Origin: a bacterium
Lineage (GTDB): Bacteria > UBP14 > UBA6098 > B30-G16
DNA length: 34,213 nucleotides
Assembly: GCA_021162205.1 (NCBI GenBank)
Contig: JAGGZE010000017.1
Location: 1-34,213 of the forward strand
Reading direction: 5' to 3'
Part shown: in pieces, positions 1-7,581 of the stretch
Position numbering within the stretch: the first letter of the stretch is position 1
Layout: every line of letters begins with the position of its first letter
The notes under the pieces: model-generated
What the model was told of the DNA's origin: nothing
What the model saw: the letters and a program-made list of their open reading frames with translations, nothing else
Databases searched by the model: none
Position numbers and translations under genes: made by a program

Positions 1-53
1 ATTTGAATGATATAGCGGTATCTATCACATTTTACCTTTGGAATTAAAATTTC

Positions 54-81
54 TTGACCTATTCGAAAATCTAATTATAAT
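54..81 (+). promoter_or_regulatory. Sigma-70-type promoter of tRNA-Leu
   Basis: A TTGACC box at 54-59 and a perfect TATAAT box at 76-81 are separated by 16 bp and sit about 20 bp upstream of the tRNA. This is a near-consensus housekeeping promoter, which fits a stable RNA gene. The assignment rests on pattern and position only. Confidence 0.75.
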
Positions 82-100
82 TTTCATTTATAAATCGAAT

Positions 101-182
101 GCGGGAGTGGCGGAATTGGCAGACGCGCTGGACTTAGGATCCAGTGGTATATACCGTGTGGGTTCAAGTCCCTCCTCCCGCA
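101..182 (+). tRNA. tRNA-Leu (UAG anticodon)
   Basis: The 82-nt sequence folds as a class II tRNA. The acceptor GCGGGAG at 101-107 pairs with CTCCCGC at 175-181, followed by discriminator A182. The anticodon stem CTGGA/TCCAG encloses loop CTTAGGA with anticodon TAG. A long variable arm and a GGTTCAAGTCC T-arm are present. CCA is not encoded. The promoter is directly upstream and the ABC-type permease gene begins 25 bp downstream. Confidence 0.97.
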
Positions 183-206
183 CTTTTATCGAAATAGAAC
201 AAAACT

Positions 207-1889
207 ATGTGGCATTTACTATTAAAAACCAAACCGAAACTTATCTGGCGGCTTATCGCAAGGAAAGGGCTCGAACACTGGGCAAAAATAATCGTTGCAA
301 TTATTGTAATCGGACTGTTTTTCACGGGAGCGTATGAACTATTCTATCGTGTTTTCGCATATTTGAAAGATGTTAGCGACATCGGTCCTATCCTAATCGA
401 CAGATTGATTTCAATCGGTTTCCTCGCATTTTTTGCGATGCTTATCATAAGCAATCTCGTGAGTTCGATTTCGACATTATTTCGCTCCACCGAAACGAAG
501 TATTTGATGGCTACACCACTTTCACACAGCGATGTTTTCTGGTCGCGATTTTTGGACAATTTTTTCTATTCATCCTGGGCAACAGCTATTATCGGTTTGC
601 CGATGGTGCTTGCGTATGTCGTCGTGAACCGATTGCCAATCTGGCAAACATTATGGGCTGGCATTCTTCTATTACTATTTTTGCTAATTCCAGCATTTAT
701 TGGAACGATATCCTCTATGATTCTATTTCTCATCGCAAAAAAAATCAGTATGAAAAAAACTGTCGCAATTTTAGTGCTTTTATCGCTCGGCATTATTTAT
801 TTTTATTTGAAATCCAATCTCGCCGGTGGAATGATGTTCAATGTTATGGGCGACTTATCGATGTTGAATTATTATCTTCGACAACTTGGAAGTTATAGAA
901 ATCCATATTTCCCGCATATCTGGTTTTCCGAGGCATTGAGAACTATACGGCTCGAAAACTGGCACAGTGTGATGCTTTTCTCATCGGCGATGTTTTCGAG
1001 TGCGATTTTCGGATTTTTCATCACAGATTTATTTGCAAAATGGCTTTATTTCCCATCATTCGAGGCAGCTCTCTCAATTTCGGGGCAGAAAAAAACAAAA
1101 CGACGCTCGATTTTCAAATCGAAATTGTGGAAATTATTCGCTCCATTTCCCAGGGATATGCGTGCTATGATGGTTAAGGATACCAAACTTTTTATTCGCG
1201 ACCCAAATCAATGGTCACAATTTGCAGTGCTTCTTGTGCTGCTTGCGGTATATCTTGCAAATTTACGGTTCGTGCCATCGCGAATCGACAGCTTGTTATG
1301 GCAAACTATCATATCGTTCGTCAATTTCGGTTTTAGCGGATATATCCTTGCAACACTATCGGTTAGATTTGTCTATCCTGCTATCAGTATGGAGGGCAAA
1401 AGTTTCTGGTCGATAATATCGTCGCCGCTTTCGGTGAAAACATTGTTTTGGGAAAAATTTACGATGGCATTTGTGGTATTTTTTATTCTCGCCGAAATTG
1501 TCGCCGTGATTTCTAATGGAATACTTTCGCAAAGCACACAAATGATTATACTCACCGCTTTCGGTATCCTTTTGATGAGCATTTCTCTCGTCGGTCTCAA
1601 TGTTGGACTCGGAATAATATTCCCGAATTTCGAGGAATTGAATCCTATGCGGATTGCATCGTCTGGCGGTGGAATGATTGCCGCACTTTTATCGTTGATA
1701 TATGTGGGAATTGTAGTGGCGATAATCGCTTTGCCGACATATAGATACACATCCTATTTGACACTCGGCGATAGTTTTTCAAATTGGGAGATATTCGCAG
1801 CAGTTGTCGCATTGATAATCGTCAATGTTGCCGCAACACTTATTCCGCTTAAACTCGGACTTAAATCTATTGTAAAACGAGAATTCTGA
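207..1889 (+). CDS. ABC-2-type exporter permease-like membrane protein
   Basis: This is a 560-residue polytopic membrane protein with about a dozen hydrophobic segments spread over its length. Near residues 75-100 there is a cytoplasmic motif of the kind RSTETKYLMATPLSHSDVFWS, which resembles the loop after the first helices of large bacterial ABC-2 exporter permeases. A second similar half starts after a charged stretch around residue 295. The family assignment is by general resemblance, and the substrate is unknown. No ATPase gene lies beside it: upstream is tRNA-Leu, and downstream the stop TGA overlaps the ATG of the GtrA-like gene, so the two are translationally coupled. No clear ribosome binding site precedes the chosen ATG. 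Confidence 0.7.
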   Translation: MWHLLLKTKPKLIWRLIARKGLEHWAKIIVAIIVIGLFFTGAYELFYRVFAYLKDVSDIGPILIDRLISIGFLAFFAMLIISNLVSSISTLFRSTETKYLMATPLSHSDVFWSRFLDNFFYSSWATAIIGLPMVLAYVVVNRLPIWQTLWAGILLLLFLLIPAFIGTISSMILFLIAKKISMKKTVAILVLLSLGIIYFYLKSNLAGGMMFNVMGDLSMLNYYLRQLGSYRNPYFPHIWFSEALRTIRLENWHSVMLFSSAMFSSAIFGFFITDLFAKWLYFPSFEAALSISGQKKTKRRSIFKSKLWKLFAPFPRDMRAMMVKDTKLFIRDPNQWSQFAVLLVLLAVYLANLRFVPSRIDSLLWQTIISFVNFGFSGYILATLSVRFVYPAISMEGKSFWSIISSPLSVKTLFWEKFTMAFVVFFILAEIVAVISNGILSQSTQMIILTAFGILLMSISLVGLNVGLGIIFPNFEELNPMRIASSGGGMIAALLSLIYVGIVVAIIALPTYRYTSYLTLGDSFSNWEIFAAVVALIIVNVAATLIPLKLGLKSIVKREF

Positions 1890-2302
1890 TGAAATTCGAT
1901 AAAAAATTTTTAATTCGATTTATTAAATTCTCACTCGTTGGGCTCACCGGTATTATGGTCAATGAGGGATTTTTGGCGTTATTCAAAGAAACATTCGGTA
2001 TTCCTATTTGGCTTGCGAGTGTTTTCGCTATCGAACTATCGATATTGAGCAATTTCGCACTGAACGATTTGTGGACCTGGCGAGATAAACATCATCGAAA
2101 TTTTTTCGGGAGAATTTGGCGATACCATTTTTCTGTCGGATTGACGGCTTATGGATTAAATTATCCCGTTTTACTTTTGCTCACTTATATCGCAAATATC
2201 CAATATCTATGGGCAAATCTTGTTGGAATCGCATTGGCATCGATAGTGAATTTCCTAATAAATCATTTCTGGACTTATGGGAAAAATAGATTTTTAATTT
2301 GA
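1889..2302 (+). CDS. GtrA-like family membrane protein
   Basis: This 137-residue protein has four predicted transmembrane helices and the usual GtrA length and pattern. It has an N-terminal FxxVG-like helix (FIKFSLVGLTGIMVNEG, about residues 9-25), then a SNFALNDLWTWRD segment around residues 50-62, and a C-terminal NFLINHFWTYG. The N..WTW and F..N..WTYG repeats are typical of the family. Members usually help move lipid-linked sugars across the inner membrane for glycosylation of surface polymers. The start codon overlaps the stop of the upstream permease (ATGA), which indicates an operon and perhaps a shared role in envelope export. Confidence 0.88.
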   Translation: MKFDKKFLIRFIKFSLVGLTGIMVNEGFLALFKETFGIPIWLASVFAIELSILSNFALNDLWTWRDKHHRNFFGRIWRYHFSVGLTAYGLNYPVLLLLTYIANIQYLWANLVGIALASIVNFLINHFWTYGKNRFLI

Positions 2303-2326
2303 CAAAATTTTATATGAATATAAATT
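2299..2326 (+). promoter_or_regulatory. Possible promoter of the GcvH-like gene
   Basis: A perfect TTGACA at 2299-2304 overlaps the stop codon of the GtrA-like gene. It is followed by an AT-rich stretch with TATAAATT at 2319-2326, giving a 14-16 bp spacing depending on the -10 hexamer chosen. The spacing is a little short, so the call is tentative. A strong ribosome binding site (AAGGAGG) stands before the ATG at 2364. Confidence 0.45.
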
Positions 2327-2363
2327 TCATTCAATAACTATTCAAATTTCAAGGAGGAAAAAA

Positions 2364-2777
2364 ATGGATGTAAAAGGTTACGACCATCGTGAAGATTTGC
2401 TTTACCACAAGGAATTTTGCTGGGTGAAAACTGAAAGTGACGATACTGTTACAATCGGATTGAATGATTTCTACTGCAAGCTTGCGGGTGAAATTTCTTA
2501 TGTCGATATGCCCGATGAGGAAGAAGAAATTAGCAAGGATGAGCGAATCGGCACAGTCGAAACAGGAAAATGGGTTGGAAAACTTATCGCTCCACTAAGC
2601 GGTGAAATTACCGAGATAAATGAGATTATCGAGGACGACCCGGCTCAAATAAATGAAAAACCTTATGATACATGGCTTTTCAAAATGAAGCTATCCAATC
2701 CCTCCGAATTAGACGAATTAATGAAGGGTGATGATGCTGTTAAATGGCTCGAACAAGAAATCAAAGAACACAAATAG
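2364..2777 (+). CDS. GcvH-like lipoyl-carrier protein
   Basis: This is a 137-residue protein of the glycine cleavage H family, about the usual length. The lipoyl hairpin is clear: IGTVETGKWVGKLIAPLSGE at residues 62-81, with the candidate lipoylated lysine at K69, followed by EITEINE. In canonical GcvH the attachment loop reads ESVKA; here it is ETGKW, and the N-terminus is shorter and more acidic (DEEEE). No gcvT, gcvP or lipoate ligase gene is in the window. It may therefore be one of the GcvH-like carriers that work outside glycine cleavage, or the rest of the system may be elsewhere. It begins with AAGGAGG and stands alone between a possible promoter and a long non-coding stretch. Confidence 0.85.
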   Translation: MDVKGYDHREDLLYHKEFCWVKTESDDTVTIGLNDFYCKLAGEISYVDMPDEEEEISKDERIGTVETGKWVGKLIAPLSGEITEINEIIEDDPAQINEKPYDTWLFKMKLSNPSELDELMKGDDAVKWLEQEIKEHK

Positions 2778-2888
2778 GTGTGTTGTCCTGAAATAGCTTT
2801 ACATAACTCGGCAAATACAATCCGTTTGTCGAAATTATGAAGAATGTCCGCGACAGTATGGCTCACGAGGCGGCTCGCGGACCGAGGG

Positions 2889-3034
2889 AAGGATAAGGCA
2901 AAAGGCAAAAATGATAAGGCAAAAATGATAAGGCAAAAGGCAAAAATACCCCGCACTTCCGCCCTTCCGGTGGGAAGGGAAGGGCACTTTTTACTTTTGC
3001 CTTTTGCTCTTTGCCTTTTATCCTTTGCCTTCGG
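2889..3034. repeat. Long imperfect inverted repeat built of AAGGCAAAA units
   Basis: The left arm (2889-2947) is a run of AAGGCAAAA and AAAATGATAAGG units. The right arm (2988-3034) carries the complementary TTTTGCCTTTT type units. The inner 11 bp pair perfectly (2935-2945 with 2995-3005). Inside lies a second hairpin, CCCTTCC at 2962-2968 with GGAAGGG at 2973-2979. The arms differ in unit number, so the pairing is imperfect further out. Confidence 0.75.
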
Positions 3035-3046
3035 TTTTCATCTTTC

Positions 3047-3256
3047 GTTCATACGAACCGAGCAAAAGTCCATCGGGGCAAAAGAAAAGTCCACCTGGAC
3101 GAAGTTTCGGTTCATACGAACCAAAGAGAAGCCCCTGCGGACAAAGGCTTCGTTCATGTGGACCAAAGAGAAGTTCTTATGGACAAATCAAAAGTCCATC
3201 GGGACGAAGCTTCGGTTCATACGGACAAATGATGAGTCCGAAGGGTAGAAATGTTG
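3047..3256. repeat. Ten tandem 21-bp units with self-complementary cores
   Basis: Cores of the type GTTCATACGAAC or GTCCATCGGGAC begin at 3047, 3068, 3089, 3110, 3131, 3152, 3173, 3194, 3215 and (decayed) 3236. The spacing is exactly 21 bp. Each core can form a 4-bp stem with a 4-nt loop. In four of the units the two halves change together (GTTC/GAAC or GTCC/GGAC), and others keep pairing through G-U. A purine-rich AAAGAGAAG-like linker joins the cores. Confidence 0.85.
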
Positions 3257-3339
3257 TAAGTTGTTGAAATAATGAGAGATAGAGAGATTTTGCCCTAATA
3301 GTATTTATAGAAACATAACCATAAATATAAGGAAGTAAT

Positions 3340-4203
3340 ATGAATGATATCGCACATGAACTTCCTAATGAGGGGAAGATAGAAAAATGCAAGAGAAGAA
3401 AACCAATAATAGCCCTCTTACTTTCGTGGGGTGCACCGGGACTTGGTCAAGTCTATAATGGGCAGTTGAAAAAAGGAATTATCTTATTTTTGGCATTTAT
3501 TGTTACTTCAATCCTTTTCCTTGCCACAAGTTTGGTTTACGAATTCCAAGGTATGATTATAGGTCTTCTGATTTCAATTGCTTTTTTACTATATATTTGG
3601 GGTGATGCCTTATGGAATGCCCATAGAAGAAAGGAATTTAAACTTAAATCATATAATAAATGGTATATATATGTTGTCATAATAGTATCAATTTATCTTT
3701 TCAACTCGATATTAATATCTTGTAGTCATACTTTCATAAAAACATATATAATGCCCTCAGCCAGCATGCAGCCAACACTGCTGCCAGGAGATTTTTTGAT
3801 TGCTGATATGAGTTATTATAAGAAACATGAACCCAAGGCAGGCGACTTGGTTATCTTTTCTAATCCTAAAAATGATTCCGTAGATATAATTAAGAGGATT
3901 GTTGGGGTAGAGGGTCAAAAGATTGGAATATTGGAAAAACAGCTTTCCGTTGATGACATGCAGATTGAAGAACCATGGGCAATACATAACGATACAAGAA
4001 TCATTCCAAGAAGCTTTTCTCCGCGAGATAATTTTGGTCCAGTTATTGTTCCTGCGGGTTCGGTTTTTGTCATGGGCGACAACAGAGACAGAAGTGAGGA
4101 TAGTCGTTTCTTTGGGTTTGTTGATAAGAAACGAATCAAAGGGAAACCACTTTATATCTATTTTTCTAAGGATATGAATCGAATCGGACTTGAGTTACAA
4201 TAG
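3340..4203 (+). CDS. lepB: Signal peptidase I with N-terminal TM2-like membrane domain
   Basis: This 287-residue protein cleaves signal peptides at the membrane. Residues 1-120 hold a TM2/DUF5683-like domain (APGLGQVYNGQLKKG at 32-46) with several membrane helices. The S26 protease domain follows: PSASMQPTL with catalytic Ser142, the lysine box IIKRIVG with Lys185, and the late GDNRDRSEDSR box. All catalytic boxes are intact, so it should be active. It is longer at the N-terminus than LepB of Escherichia coli. Its codon use is unlike most of the window: arginine is mainly AGA and the CGA/TCGA signature is nearly absent, and the broken small genes behind it look the same. This suggests transfer. 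It may be an accessory copy rather than the main signal peptidase of the cell. Confidence 0.92.
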   Translation: MNDIAHELPNEGKIEKCKRRKPIIALLLSWGAPGLGQVYNGQLKKGIILFLAFIVTSILFLATSLVYEFQGMIIGLLISIAFLLYIWGDALWNAHRRKEFKLKSYNKWYIYVVIIVSIYLFNSILISCSHTFIKTYIMPSASMQPTLLPGDFLIADMSYYKKHEPKAGDLVIFSNPKNDSVDIIKRIVGVEGQKIGILEKQLSVDDMQIEEPWAIHNDTRIIPRSFSPRDNFGPVIVPAGSVFVMGDNRDRSEDSRFFGFVDKKRIKGKPLYIYFSKDMNRIGLELQ

Positions 4204-4261
4204 TTGCTAATCCAATTCTTCCCGTGTAGGAAGCAATTTTTAACTAAAAGCAGGAGGAAAC

Positions 4262-4651
4262 ATGAATACGGTTGAAATGCCTTCAAAGGTGAAAACCAAT
4301 AAGATAATCCTTCAGGTTCTCGGTTAGATTTATCTTATTTGCGGAATTCTTTTCGCGCTGCTTACTGTTTTTATTTTATTTGTTCCACATGAATATGGGG
4401 GTATAGGCAAATTTGGCTGGCTTCCCGGACTTATTGCGGGAAGCATTCTCATTATTGCCGGCATTTTATTTCTAATCGCGGCAAAAGGAATAAAGAACCA
4501 AAAATCATGGGCAAGAACTGTCTTTATTATTTCCGCAATTGTTTGTTTCTTCATCAATTTCCCGATTGGCGCATTACTTACATTATGGATGTTTCATAAT
4601 TTCTCAAGCGTGGAATCAAAAAAATGGTTCAAAGGTTTTTCACAAAACTAG
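4262..4651 (+). pseudogene. Small membrane protein gene interrupted by an in-frame TAG
   Basis: A well-placed start (AGGAGGAAAC before ATG at 4262) opens a frame of 130 codons that is broken only by TAG at 4325-4327 (codon 22). After the stop, the same frame continues with three convincing hydrophobic segments and ends at TAG 4649-4651, directly at the ribosome binding site of the next gene. TAG ends other genes here (for example at 2777 and 4203), so it is a real stop rather than a sense codon. Either this is a recent nonsense mutation or a sequencing error; readthrough cannot be excluded. No family is recognised. Confidence 0.7.
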
Positions 4652-4661
4652 GAGGAAAACT

Positions 4662-4918
4662 ATGGAGAAAGGAAAACTTTCAACAACAAGTAAAGCTGGA
4701 AGCTTGGTGTAGTCGTCGCTGTCATAGTGATGCTTTTGAGTATTAGTCCTATTCCATCGAGGGTACAACACATAGCTGACTACATACTTTTGGGAATCTT
4801 TCTTTCATTTGGTGTAATTGGATTGCCAAAGGAAAAGAAAGAAAGGAAAATCGCAATTATTGTTCATATAGTTGTTTGGTGCGCGTTTATTGTCGCGATT
4901 GTTAGTAAGTTTATCTGA
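4662..4918 (+). pseudogene. Small membrane protein gene with a frameshift
   Basis: AGGAGGAAAACT before ATG at 4662 marks the start. The first frame reads MEKGKLSTTSKAG and then runs into TAG at 4710-4712. From about 4700 the reading continues one frame over as KLGVVVAVIVMLLSISPIPS and so on to TGA at 4916-4918. Restoring one base near 4698-4702 would give a single protein of about 85 residues with two or three membrane helices. The broken frame follows another broken gene, so this short region is decaying or contains assembly errors. No family is recognised. Confidence 0.65.
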
Positions 4919-4931
4919 GGAGGAAGTAACA

Positions 4932-5150
4932 ATGTCGATTTTTTATTTAAAAGAACACGAGAGAGTTGTGGTGTTTCGCCTTGGTCGCATTCATAAGTTA
5001 GCCGGACCGGGGTTAGTCATTCTCTTTCCCATTATAGACAGGGGATTAAAAATAAATATAGATGAACATATACCTGGCTGGCAAGGTTTATCAGAAGATG
5101 TATTGCTTAAAGAAATTGAACGGTTGATTATAGATATGGAACTTTTTTAG
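4932..5150 (+). CDS. Very short SPFH/band-7 (slipin-like) protein
   Basis: The 72-residue product starts at the ATG behind GAGGAGGAAGTAAC. Residues 4-38 match the beginning of stomatin/slipin proteins: a hydrophobic YLKEHERVVVFRLGRIHKLAGPG stretch followed by LVILFPIIDRGLKINID. The rest (HIPGWQGLSEDVLLKEIERL) is not the usual band-7 core; it looks like a short helical tail. It may be a genuine mini-protein or a slipin that lost its core by deletion. Two disrupted genes just upstream make a decayed remnant plausible. Confidence 0.55.
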   Translation: MSIFYLKEHERVVVFRLGRIHKLAGPGLVILFPIIDRGLKINIDEHIPGWQGLSEDVLLKEIERLIIDMELF

Positions 5151-5346
5151 GAGCAAGGAATTCCGACCAGTGCGCACAATCATGAGAAGAGCAATCAGGG
5201 AATGCTATGCCTTTATAGGATGGCAATCGCCCATTCATCTGGACGCCCGCTCAAACAAGCGCATCGGGGCTCTATTTTGTGAAAGCATCATCGGAAGGAC
5301 AAACAATTGTCAAACGAATCATATATCTCAAATAGGATTGAATGAA
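5151..5346. other. Non-coding gap with no recognisable gene
   Basis: Between the short slipin-like gene and the first structured repeat there are about 200 bp with no supported gene. A plus-strand frame is open from 5170 through the repeat into the 3' end of the convergent GH57 gene, but it lacks a ribosome binding site and recognisable motifs, so I do not call it. It may hold remnants of the accessory patch. Confidence 0.5.
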
Positions 5347-5348
5347 AA

Positions 5349-5456
5349 CAGGCGAATGCCTGCTGTTGCAGGGAATTGTCGATTCTATCCCGATTTTATC
5401 GGGACTTCATCGGGATTAAGAAAAAAGCAATGCGAAGAAAACACCCGAAGGGTGTT
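5349..5456 (+). repeat. Structured repeat, copy A (convergent gap, overlaps GH57 stop)
   Basis: It begins with a hairpin CAGGC-GAAT-GCCTG (5349-5362). The core from about 5366 has GTTGCAGGGAATT, an inner hairpin TCCCGA..TCGGGA (5388-5404) and an AGAAAAAAGCAATGCGAAGAAAA linker. It ends in distal hairpin AACACCC-GAA-GGGTGTT (5440-5456). The core and linker closely match the copy inside the gene at 8363-9724. The element lies between convergent genes. Confidence 0.85.
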
Positions 5457-5457
5457 A
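5434..5457 (-). terminator. Intrinsic terminator of the GH57 gene, supplied by the repeat
   Basis: On the minus strand the sequence reads stop codon TAA, then stem AACACCC, loop TTC, stem GGGTGTT and a TTTTCTTC run. The stop codon (5455-5457) shares bases with the stem. The stem is 7 bp and perfect. Confidence 0.7.
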
Positions 5458-7581
5458 AAGGTGGGCGATTTTCCACATTATTTCGGTTGTGAATTTTTCA
5501 TTCCGACCGAGATTGAATCTGAAAAGATGAATTACCGCAGTTTCTTGATATACACGCTCGAAACCCGATTCAGAATTCGACACGGTTTCGACTGGAAATA
5601 ACCATAGTTCATCGAAATGTCCTCGACAGCTTACCCGAAATTTTCTCGATTCATCGACAATTTCATAGCCATCGGTATCTATAAATGTTTTTCTATCACC
5701 CGGTCGAATTTGAATTAACGATTCGTGCGGAAATTTAAAATATCTTTGCGGGTCGTCTCGCGAAAGAAGCGAAAAATTAGTTTCCACACCGAACAGGAAT
5801 TCACGCCATTCACTTTTGTTCTCGATTTCATAAGAAATCACGAGTCGATTGCCCGGGGACTGCAGTGCAATTCTTTTCTCGATTGTCAATGGGAAATTTT
5901 TCTCCTCGAAATGAATACCGCCATCTCGTCGAAGTAGAACCTGTGTGTTTTCTTTTTTGGAATACTTTTCGATTATATCGTATTTTTGATTTATAAAATC
6001 GCCGAGTTCGGTATAATCGGTGTGTTCAAATCTTTCGCAATCTGTAAATGTCAGAAGGAAATGTTCCTGTGCGAATCGTCTCGTGTGCCAATCATAATGT
6101 ATTATATCCTCGAGCCCGCTTTCTTTAACTGTTATATGGTCGTGAATCGATGAATGCTCATCCCGAGTAGCTTTTTCGTGCTGAGCCTCCCACAAAAGCT
6201 TATGATAACCTTCTTTATAGCGAGAAAGTGTGTTTATTAAATTAACTTTGCCGGGCAGAAATGAAATTTCCTCTATATGCCCGCCGCAACTCGGTTTAAT
6301 CCAAAGACTAAGCTCGCCATTTGAAAGACGAATTTCATCCTGTCCATCGGCATCGATATCTGCTGTTGTCAATGGCTTGATGGGTGAATAATTTTCGATA
6401 ATATTCTCTGCATCTAAAATATTTGTCCATATTCCTTCGCGAAGATGCGGTAGATAAAGTCCACCGAAAACACCGTGCCAGTATGCACAGTTGCATTGCG
6501 AACGATAAAGAGACTTCATTGCATCTGAAGTATGTTCTTTCAATTTTCTTTTGCGTGAGTGAATTTGTTCCGATATCCAAAGCATACGCTTGTGCATCCA
6601 GTTCGATTCTTCGTATTTTGCAAGAAATTCGCGCCAGAATCCGCCCTTAACGAAGGGTTTAATCCTTTCCAATTCACCTGTTTCTTTGAGATGATGAACG
6701 AATTTATGAAAATCGTATGAAAGTTCTGCTGGCAATGTCCATTCGCTCATCTCGAAATACGAACCTGTCGGCATATACACTCGTCCCGATGGAACAAGTT
6801 TTTCGAGGACATCTGAGAAATTTATAAGGTTTATCCAATCGCTGTTGCTTTCGAGTTCGGTCAGCATTTTTTCCATCCAGCCCTTATCCCAAACCCATTT
6901 TTTTGTTCCTGGCCATAGTCCGAATTTTTCGCCATCGTCGGCAAACACAACGAGCCGTTTTCCACTATCATCGGCAATCGAGCGAAGATATGCCATCGTT
7001 TCCTCGACAGGAGCGAAAGGCATAGTATATCGCAATGTTTCGCTGATTGGGAAAATTGCCAAATTTTTGCCATTATTCTCGGTGATAAAATATCCAAGAA
7101 GTTTTTCACCCTCGATACCGACAGCTTTTAAGTGATAATCATCGACAGCTAAAAATTTCACATCGGCATCGTGAAGCAACGATGGCAAATGCGGTTCCCA
7201 AATGCGCTCGGTCAACCAAATGCCTTTGGGGATTACACCGAATTTATTGTAAATATAATCGGACATCATTTCGAGTTGTCCACGAGCATCATCGGGCGGA
7301 ATAACGGCGAGAATCGGTTCGTAGAAACCACCGCCGAGTATTTCACATTGTCCACGCTCGACCATAGATGAAATTGTGTCGAAAATTTGCGGGTATTCTT
7401 TCTCGAAATATTCCCATACAGGTCCGCTGATATGCAGTGCGAATGGAATCGATGGATGACTGCAAAGTGCTTCGATTAACGGCTTATATGAATCCTTCAC
7501 AGCTTGTTCGAATACGGATTCAAAATTGCCGACAGGTTGATGGATATGAAATCCGAGTGCGAAATTTATTCTATTAGACAT
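5455..7581 (-). CDS. GH57 4-alpha-glucanotransferase / alpha-amylase-like enzyme
   Basis: This 708-residue cytoplasmic enzyme acts on alpha-1,4-glucans. All five GH57 conserved regions are visible. They are HIHQP at 12-16, the GQCEILGG segment near 77-84, WLTER with the expected catalytic nucleophile Glu125, FADDGEKFG near 213-221 with the acid/base Asp, and SQCNCAYWHG around residue 360. The long C-terminal beta-rich part (after about residue 420) fits the DUF1925/DUF1926 domains of Thermococcus-type 4-alpha-glucanotransferase. Length and architecture favour glucanotransferase over plain amylase. There is no signal peptide. AGGAGGG precedes the ATG. The gene is monocistronic and its stop codon lies at the edge of a repeat hairpin. 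Confidence 0.92.
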   Translation of the reverse strand: MSNRINFALGFHIHQPVGNFESVFEQAVKDSYKPLIEALCSHPSIPFALHISGPVWEYFEKEYPQIFDTISSMVERGQCEILGGGFYEPILAVIPPDDARGQLEMMSDYIYNKFGVIPKGIWLTERIWEPHLPSLLHDADVKFLAVDDYHLKAVGIEGEKLLGYFITENNGKNLAIFPISETLRYTMPFAPVEETMAYLRSIADDSGKRLVVFADDGEKFGLWPGTKKWVWDKGWMEKMLTELESNSDWINLINFSDVLEKLVPSGRVYMPTGSYFEMSEWTLPAELSYDFHKFVHHLKETGELERIKPFVKGGFWREFLAKYEESNWMHKRMLWISEQIHSRKRKLKEHTSDAMKSLYRSQCNCAYWHGVFGGLYLPHLREGIWTNILDAENIIENYSPIKPLTTADIDADGQDEIRLSNGELSLWIKPSCGGHIEEISFLPGKVNLINTLSRYKEGYHKLLWEAQHEKATRDEHSSIHDHITVKESGLEDIIHYDWHTRRFAQEHFLLTFTDCERFEHTDYTELGDFINQKYDIIEKYSKKENTQVLLRRDGGIHFEEKNFPLTIEKRIALQSPGNRLVISYEIENKSEWREFLFGVETNFSLLSRDDPQRYFKFPHESLIQIRPGDRKTFIDTDGYEIVDESRKFRVSCRGHFDELWLFPVETVSNSESGFERVYQETAVIHLFRFNLGRNEKFTTEIMWKIAHL

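Larger units (their letters stand above)
2778..3339. other. 562-bp non-coding stretch with hairpins and 21-bp repeats
   Basis: No convincing gene is present. From left to right it holds a hairpin with a perfect 8-bp stem (GTCCGCGA at 2846-2853 with TCGCGGAC at 2875-2882), a long imperfect hairpin (2889-3034) and ten 21-bp repeat units (3047-3256). All three plus-strand frames are open across the repeats, because 21 is a multiple of three and the unit has no stop. The translations are low-complexity and not conserved in any frame that I recognise, so I treat the region as non-coding. Confidence 0.7.

Noticed and set aside
38-337. Open frame overlapping the tRNA-Leu gene
   Set aside because: It runs through the whole tRNA and into the permease gene in another frame, with no ribosome binding site or motif.
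2844-3248. Open frames across the hairpin and 21-bp repeats, encoding a heptapeptide repeat
   Set aside because: All three plus frames are open, the start region is part of a hairpin, and no frame has a ribosome binding site or recognisable domain.
3047-3256. CRISPR array
   Set aside because: The units are directly tandem without unique spacers, and no cas gene is present.
4325-4327. TAG reassigned to an amino acid
   Set aside because: TAG ends several intact genes here, including the signal peptidase and the GcvH-like gene, and no intact gene has it in frame.
5170-5601. Open frame in the gap before the GH57 gene
   Set aside because: It is composed of repeat copy A and the antisense end of the GH57 gene and lacks a binding site; its existence reflects the stop-free frame of the repeat.
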